DNA of 20,427 nucleotides from RXOA01 sp964547105. GTDB lineage: Bacteria > Bipolaricaulota > Bipolaricaulia > UBA7950 > UBA9294. Below the pieces are notes generated by a model. It did not search any database and was not told where the DNA came from. It saw only the letters and a program-made list of their open reading frames with translations. Location: the NCBI GenBank assembly GCA_964547105.1, contig CAZJLO010000033.1, positions 1 through 20,427 on the forward strand. Reading direction: 5' to 3'. Made by a program: the position numbers and the translations under genes. Positions 15,617 to 20,427 of the stretch are shown here, one piece after another; positions within the stretch are counted from its first letter, which is position 1, and each line of letters begins with the position of its first letter.

Positions 15617-16822
15617 ATGAGGGGCAAGATTCGCCTGCTGTTTGTCAAAGAGATGATCGGCGCGCTTCGCGACCGCCGCACCATGTTCCTGACGGTGTTG
15701 TTCCCGCTGGTCTTCTATCCGATGGTGTTTGCGGTGATGGGGCGGTTCTCCGCCGCTGAGCAGATCTCCTACGAAGATTTCACGCCGGCCGTGTTTGTCG
15801 TGGACGACGTGCAAGAACCACGGCTCTCGGCGCATCTGGCGGGGGAAACGGCCGTCTACTGGATGTTCGCCGACAGCGTTGACGAAGGTCTGGCGAGGTT
15901 GGAATCGGGGGATGGCCAAGCGGTCCTGGAGATCGAAGCGTCTCCTTCGGGAGGCGGTCCGGGGCTTGGGTTCGTCGCGACGTTGTACTTCGACCACAGC
16001 GATCAGGTGGCAAGCCTTGCCGCGGGGAAAGTCCGCGAAACGCTCGGCGCCTACCTGGAAGGGGTCGTTCGCGACAATCTCGATGCGCTCGGCGTCGACT
16101 ACGACGATCTCACCGCGCCGATGACCCTGCAGACGGAGGACGTTGCCGGCGAGAATTGGGTTGGACAGATGCTCCTCAGCCGATTGCTGCCGTACTTCAT
16201 GATCCTCGCCATTCTCACCGGGTCGATGGGGCTCGGTGGCGAGATCACCGCCGGCGAGAAAGAGCGGGGCACGATCGCCACACTTCTTGTCAGTCATCTG
16301 TCGCGAACTGACATCGTGCTCGGCAAGTTCCTCGCCGTGATGACCGTGTCGTTGATTTCGGCGTTCCTGTCGGCCGTCGGACTGTTGATCGGGCTACGCT
16401 TCTTCGGCGGCGATCTCATCTCGATTGCCGCCGGAAGCGATGCTTCGTTTGTCATCGGCTGGGCGGCGCTCGGGTGGATGCTTGCCGTGCTCATTCCGCT
16501 GGCAATCATCCTTGCTGCCCTGGTGATCATTGTCGGCAGCTTCGCGCGGTCGCAGAAAGAGGCGAGCACCTACTTGATGCCGATCTACATGGTGATCGTG
16601 CTTGTCGGGCTAGTGACGATCACCGGCACGGAGGGATTTGCCGAAGGAAGGTTCTTCGTGCCGATCGCCAACGCCCTTTATTCCCTGCAGGAAATCCTCT
16701 CCGGCGACTTCACAGCGCAGCATGTGCTGATCACCCTTGCCGCCAATTCGGTGGTTGGCGGGGTGCTGATCGCGCTTGCGGTAAGGCTTTTCAAACGGGA
16801 GTCCGTGCTGTTTCGCAGCTAG
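15617..16822 (+). CDS. ABC-2 type permease (NatB-like)
   Basis: 401 residues. Starts with a cytoplasmic KEMIGALRDRRTMFLTVLFP segment, typical of the NatB family, leading into TM1 (about 24-42). A large extracytoplasmic loop (43-185) follows, then five more helices at about 187-206, 236-262, 280-308, 320-337 and 367-390. Between TM2 and TM3 is the coupling segment GGEITAGEKERGTIATLLVS, the conserved contact to the ATPase. NatB of Bacillus exports sodium with NatA, but the family is broad and many members export other substrates. It is 66 bases downstream of the NosD-like gene; the ribosome-binding site is weak (AAAAAGG about 11 bases upstream of the ATG). Together with the ATPase at 13098 it should form a complete exporter. 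The extracytoplasmic loop may contact the NosD-like protein. Confidence 0.9.
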   Translation: MRGKIRLLFVKEMIGALRDRRTMFLTVLFPLVFYPMVFAVMGRFSAAEQISYEDFTPAVFVVDDVQEPRLSAHLAGETAVYWMFADSVDEGLARLESGDGQAVLEIEASPSGGGPGLGFVATLYFDHSDQVASLAAGKVRETLGAYLEGVVRDNLDALGVDYDDLTAPMTLQTEDVAGENWVGQMLLSRLLPYFMILAILTGSMGLGGEITAGEKERGTIATLLVSHLSRTDIVLGKFLAVMTVSLISAFLSAVGLLIGLRFFGGDLISIAAGSDASFVIGWAALGWMLAVLIPLAIILAALVIIVGSFARSQKEASTYLMPIYMVIVLVGLVTITGTEGFAEGRFFVPIANALYSLQEILSGDFTAQHVLITLAANSVVGGVLIALAVRLFKRESVLFRS

Positions 16823-16906
16823 CCGCCGTCGATCGACTCGCGTTCCGAGACCATGAGGCCGGGACACTGTTCGCTTCAAGCGGGGCAATCCGTCGGGCAA
16901 GGAATG

Positions 16907-17392
16907 CTAGGCGGAGAACCCTCGCCCGTATCGTTTGGTGGCTTCATCGGTTCGCCGTTTCTCGTCGTCTTCGCGCAGCTTGCGGCGTTTGTCGTAGGTC
17001 TTTCGGCCCTTGGCAACGCCGAGTTCGAGCTTGGCCCGTCCATTCTTGAAGTAGACGCGAAGCGGGACCACGGTGAGTCCGCGTTCGTTGATCTTGCCGG
17101 CAAGCCGGAGAATCTCGTTGCGATGGAGCAACAGGCGACGGTCGCGGAGGGGATCGACGTTGTGGATCGTTCCTTGCTTGTAGGCGGCGATGTGGACATT
17201 GCGTAGCGTCGCTTGTCCATCGCGAATCACCGCGTAGCCGTCGGTCAGGGAACAGCCACCATTGCGCAGGCTCTTCACCTCCGTGCCGGTCAACACCAGC
17301 CCCGCCTCGATCGTGTCGAGGATCTCGAAGTTGTGGCGTGCCTTTCGATTGGTGGCGACCACATGGACTTGGACCGAGACCGGAGTTCCCAT
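16907..17392 (-). CDS. smpB: SsrA-binding protein SmpB
   Basis: Partner of tmRNA in trans-translation, which frees ribosomes stalled on messages lacking stop codons. 161 residues, with the family core NRKARHNFEILDTIEAGLVL, TGTEVKSLRNGGCSLTDGYA, HRNEILRLAGKINERGLTVV and the C-terminal basic tail GRKTYDKRRKLRED, which inserts into the empty mRNA channel. The ATG at 17392 has no clear Shine-Dalgarno; a GTG at 17362 would give a length closer to 150, so the exact start is uncertain. It converges on the permease gene (84 bases apart, no clear terminator seen) and diverges from the YjjX-like gene. No tmRNA gene is recognisable nearby. Confidence 0.96.
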   Translation of the reverse strand: MGTPVSVQVHVVATNRKARHNFEILDTIEAGLVLTGTEVKSLRNGGCSLTDGYAVIRDGQATLRNVHIAAYKQGTIHNVDPLRDRRLLLHRNEILRLAGKINERGLTVVPLRVYFKNGRAKLELGVAKGRKTYDKRRKLREDDEKRRTDEATKRYGRGFSA

Positions 17393-17446
17393 GGTGACAA
17401 AAGGCTATCGGACGGTGCGCCGTTGCGCAACCCCGGAGAGGCGTTT

Positions 17447-17989
17447 ATGATGATGTCTATGAGAATTAGCGTAGGATCCACCAATTCCGCGAAGCGGAAC
17501 GCGGTCGAGACAGCCTACACCGCGCTGTTCGACGACGAGGCGGTTGTGATGTTGGTGGATGTCGATTCCGGTGTACCGCCGCAGCCGTTCAACGGCCAGA
17601 TTCCCGATGGGGCGCGCACGCGTGCCGAGCGGGCGCTCTCTACCACCGTCGCCGATTGGGGGGTGGGAATCGAAGCGGGAGTCGTCCGCCAACCGGGGGA
17701 TCTGCCTCCGGTTGCGATCCAAGTCGCGGTGATTGTCGACCGCAGCGGGCGGGCAACCTGGGGAATGTCGCCGGGGTTCGAACTGCCGAGCAAGATCGCG
17801 GCGCGGTTGGCGACCGGTGAGACGCTTGCCAGCGCGATGAAAGCGACGTATGGAAAATCGTTCGACCCCGAAGCGGGGGCAATCGCCACCCTGTCCAGGC
17901 GGCGGATCACCCGTGCCGAACTCACCCAGTCCGCCGTGGAGATGGCGATGGTGCCCCGGCTCACGGAACGCGGAGGGAAACGCCCGTAG
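17447..17989 (+). CDS. yjjX: Inosine/xanthosine triphosphatase (YjjX / DUF84 family)
   Basis: House-cleaning enzyme that hydrolyses ITP and XTP so deaminated purines are not built into RNA or DNA; 180 residues, normal for the family. Visible are the N-terminal nucleotide-binding segment VGSTNSAKRNAVETAY (9-24), QPFNGQIPDGARTRAERA (46-63), VGIEAGV (73-79) and GFELPSKIAARLATGETL (110-127). The family usually has GIEGG where this has GIEAG. Start: ATG at 17447 with GGAGAGG five bases upstream; three ATG codons occur in a row and a further one at 17459. It diverges from smpB (54 bases apart) and stands alone. Its own stop lies inside the left arm of a nine-base inverted repeat (17986-17994 and 18059-18067). 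Confidence 0.88.
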   Translation: MMMSMRISVGSTNSAKRNAVETAYTALFDDEAVVMLVDVDSGVPPQPFNGQIPDGARTRAERALSTTVADWGVGIEAGVVRQPGDLPPVAIQVAVIVDRSGRATWGMSPGFELPSKIAARLATGETLASAMKATYGKSFDPEAGAIATLSRRRITRAELTQSAVEMAMVPRLTERGGKRP

Positions 17990-18067
17990 CGTCGGTATAG
18001 CGATTCGCTTGTCGATATTGCGCCCGGTTTCCGCCCGAAGAGGGTTTTCGTGGCGAAGCGACGCTAC
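17986..18067. repeat. Nine-base inverted repeat around a 64-base loop after yjjX
   Basis: GTAGCGTCG (17986-17994) and CGACGCTAC (18059-18067) are perfect reverse complements. The left arm includes the yjjX stop codon. Inside the loop, CCC-GAAGA-GGG followed by TTTT (18035-18049 region) could be a very weak terminator. The function is unclear; a chance match cannot be excluded. Confidence 0.25.
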
Positions 18068-18342
18068 GACGGTCAAGGTTGCGGCGATCGAACGTCGTCC
18101 GAGATCCGACCCAACGGACATCCGTCCCATGGCAACGCGACAGATCGACCTGCCGGAGGATGACTCCCATCTCACGGGCTTCCCCGGCATCCACCTATAC
18201 TGCGGATCGAGGAGATGCTATGTTGCGATCTTATTTCGTTCATCAGAACGCATGCCGGCGGCTCCCGGGGCGCGGAAACCGCGTACCGGCCGGGGGTTGG
18301 CGCCGCGCGTTTTTCGAGAACGCATCACGAGGGGGAGTCACG
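17990..18342. promoter_or_regulatory. 353-base intergenic region: candidate promoter and structured leader of the repeat protein
   Basis: No convincing gene was found here. TATACT at 18196-18201 is a good -10 without a recognisable -35. The transcript would have a leader of about 135 bases. In it, CGCGGAAACCGCG (18271-18283) is a tight hairpin with a three-base loop, and GCGCGG (from 18270) could instead pair with CCGCGC just before a run of five T (about 18310-18315). This resembles an attenuator in which two structures exclude each other. A Shine-Dalgarno GGGGGAG precedes the ATG at 18343. A frame opening at ATG 18220 (GGAG five bases upstream) runs into the same gene but has no signal-peptide character. 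Confidence 0.3.
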
Positions 18343-20427
18343 ATGAGGAGGAAACCAGGACGATGCGCCTGGCTCGCGATCACGCTGGTGGGGCTGCTGT
18401 CCCTGGGCGTGGTGGCGGCGCCGAGCTTCTCCGACAACGATACCGACGCGGGGAACCTCAATCCGACCGACACGATTCAGGTGCAAGAGATTCACATCAC
18501 CCGCAGCAGTTCCGACGACGTCACCCTGTCGGCGGTCACCATCCGCAACCTAGGGACGGCCGCCACGGAAGACATCGAGAAGATCGAGGTCCGGAACGGC
18601 GGGATCTTGCTCGGGGAAAGCGACAGCCTTGGCGGATTGGACGAGACGAGCGGGACGATCATCACCCTGGGGCTCGGCGGCTATCACATGGCCACCACGG
18701 CGACCGACGTGAAGATCCTCGTCACCGTCGGGACCAGCGTCGAGGGCGGCGAGACGCTCGAACTGCAGGCACGGTTCGATTACGTCGACGACAGCGTGTC
18801 GGGGACCAGCGCGTGGATCACCGACCTGTCGCCGGAGACGATCCAAAACGGCGGCTTCGACGAGATCGACGATTCCTCCGACGACGCATCGTTCCTCAAC
18901 CCCGGCGATGTCAAGGTCGTGCAGCAGGCGGTGTACACCGACAACGACGCCAACACCAGCCNNNNNNNNNNNNNNNNNNNNNNNNNNNNNNNNNNNNNNN
19001 NNNNNNNNNNNNNNNNNNNNNNNNNNNNNNNNNNNNNNNNNNNNNNNNNNNNNNNNNNNNNGATGTCAAGGTCGTGCAGCAGGCGGTGTACACCGACAAC
19101 GACGCCAACACCAGCCCGGTGGAGTGGAGAGGGGTGGGTGCTGTCAACCTTGTTCAGATAGAGAATCTTGGCACTGCCACGACCGCCGACATCGACACCG
19201 TCACAGTCACCTTGCGAATCGGAGGTAACGACTACATAGCTACGGACGGGTGGGGCAACGATCCGATGATCTTCCAGGTGGAGGACTTCCCTCTACTGCC
19301 AGCACAGATCGCCGACAACGGTGCCGTCACGGTGACGGTGGAGATGACGATTGCGGCAGCGGTTGGCGACAAGCGGACGATCCGTACCGAGACCACGCTC
19401 TACGTTCAGGAAGCCGGAGAAGCATCAGGTGATCCGGCGCCGGAGTACGACCAGGCGATCACCGCCAGCACCACCCAGACGATCCGCGACCAGGGGTTCG
19501 AGATCATCGACGAAGAGAGCGACCCGCTCGCTTCGGGCTCGGCGGCGACCGGCGATGTGGTGATCCAAGAGGTGCGGGCGACCGACGACGACTCCAACGC
19601 ATTCGATGTCAATACGGTTGCGATCTACATTCGCAACGCCGGATCGGCCGACGGCGACGAGATCCAGCAGATCCAGGTGAAGGCCGGCGGCACGACGCTG
19701 CTGACCCTTCCCAACGCCACCTATCCGGATCTCGATGACTTCCGCACCGGGGCGTGGTACGACCTACTCCCGCAGAGGAACGTAAACGACGACGACGATC
19801 AGCTGTTCCGCATCGAATACACGATCGGCATCCCCGACGACGGCCACACGCTGCGGCCGATCATCCAGTTGCGGGGTGTCGAGAATACCGTGCCATACGA
19901 TAGTGATGAGGTCGAGTATCCGGACACGCTCGACCTGTACCTGCCGGGGTTCGAGTTCATCGAGAACCTGACGCCGCCGGAAGGCGGGGTCGCATCGAGT
20001 GCGGCGCGGGTGCTGGTGCAGGTGATCCGCGTCGAAGACCGCGACGAGAACGACAATGACGTGACGATCGATCCGATCGTCGTGTTCAACGACGGCAACG
20101 CCGGCGCCACCGAGATCGACAAGGTCGAGGTGTGGCGGGCCGACACGCGGGACGGCGTGCAGTCGAAGATGGGCGAGGAAACCGACATGACGGGGTTCCG
20201 CACCGGCGGGGTTCGGGTGGACATCGACACCAACAACATCGTCGTCGATGACGACGAGGGCGCCGAGGCGTTCCTGTTCGTGTACCTGACGATCGCCGAT
20301 CCGGAGATCATCACCGAAGGCCACACTGTGCAGTTGGAGACGCGGGTCATCCACGTGGAAGACCAGCAGTCGTTCGACAAGATGGCCACCAGCAACCAGT
20401 GGACGCTGGAGATCAACAACCGGCCGG
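18343..20427 (+). CDS. Secreted acidic tandem-repeat protein (interrupted by a gap; C-terminus beyond window)
   Basis: Start ATG at 18343 with GGGGGAG six bases upstream. Residues 5-26 are a signal peptide (CAWLAITLVGLLSLGVVAA). The rest is built of units of about 142-163 residues, strongly acidic (Asp/Glu-rich) and predicted beta. Each opens with GF(D/E)-I-(D/E)-(D/E) and a phrase like GDVKVVQQAVYTDNDAN, GDVVIQEVRATDDDSN or RVLVQVIRVEDRDEND, then has an N-x-G-x-A and E/D-I-x-x-I/V-x-V segment (IRNLGTAATEDIEKIEV; IENLGTATTADIDTVTV; IRNAGSADGDEIQQIQV; FNDGNAGATEIDKVEV). Units begin near 18424, 18850, 19494 and 19947. This resembles CARDB-like beta-sandwich repeats of surface proteins; no enzymatic motif is visible. 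The frame changes across the N run only because the gap length is arbitrary. It could be a surface-layer or adhesion protein, and the Asp-rich loops may bind calcium. Confidence 0.75.
18907..19116. repeat. Identical 55-base sequence abutting both sides of the third gap
   Basis: Bases 18907-18961 and 19062-19116 are identical, and the identity ends exactly at the two edges of the N run. Removing the N and one copy rejoins the coding frame without a break (…AGC CCG GTG…). This pattern is expected when two contigs that overlap by one assembly word of 55 bases are scaffolded without being merged. Confidence 0.9.
18962..19061. other. Assembly gap (100 N) inside the repeat-protein gene
   Basis: A run of exactly 100 N. 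Because both flanks share the same 55 bases, the true gap may be negative (simple overlap), or it may hide one or more near-identical repeat units of the protein. Confidence 0.95.

Noticed and set aside
16823..18342. tmRNA gene near smpB
   Set aside because: The flanking intervals of 84 and 54 bases are far too short. The 353-base interval after yjjX lacks tRNA-like ends and a tag frame.

Overview
This is a 20.4 kb bacterial window of fairly high G+C content, probably from a draft or metagenome-derived assembly because it has three runs of exactly 100 N. SmpB, RsfS, a PhoH-family ATPase and an MtaB-type tRNA methylthiotransferase show it is bacterial. The housekeeping proteins are divergent, and several genes encode large secreted beta-rich proteins: lamin-tail/PKD, NosD-like beta-helix and an acidic tandem-repeat protein. 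That mix suggests a poorly cultivated lineage. Bipolaricaulota (Acetothermia) would fit, but this is only a guess. No rRNA, tRNA, CRISPR array, insertion sequence or prophage is visible.

Layout. (1) 1-1016, minus: N-terminal part of a secreted lamin-tail/PKD protein running off the left edge. (2) 1127-3484, minus: mtaB, interrupted by a gap, followed by phoH one base after its stop. (3) 3683-5202, plus: a membrane-anchored protein with a divergent LCP-like region and a LytR_C domain, overlapping rsfS, behind a promoter with a consensus -35. The end of rsfS lies in the second gap. (4) 5303-11640, minus: four same-strand genes in transcription order: an RNase Z-like metallo-beta-lactamase, a class III aminotransferase, a CDF metal exporter, and a UvrD-type helicase fused to a four-cysteine PD-(D/E)XK nuclease whose end lies in the second gap. 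(5) 11842-16822, plus: serS, overlapped by an ABC ATPase gene, then a secreted NosD-like beta-helix protein and an ABC-2 permease. (6) 16907-17392, minus: smpB. (7) 17447-17989, plus: a YjjX-type inosine/xanthosine triphosphatase. (8) 18343-right edge, plus: a secreted acidic protein built of about 150-residue repeats.

How the genes work together. RNA quality control and translation are strongly represented: MtaB, PhoH, RsfS, the RNase Z-like protein, SerRS and SmpB. The most unusual arrangement is the ATPase / secreted beta-helix / permease set downstream of serS. Its composition recalls NosD-NosF-NosY, but the ATPase and permease look like NatA/NatB and there is no sign of nitrous oxide reduction, so it may be an uncharacterised three-part exporter or envelope system. 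Other points to check are an LCP-like domain that seems to have lost its catalytic residues next to rsfS, and a 55-base identity abutting both sides of the third gap, which shows that gap is a contig-overlap or repeat artefact.
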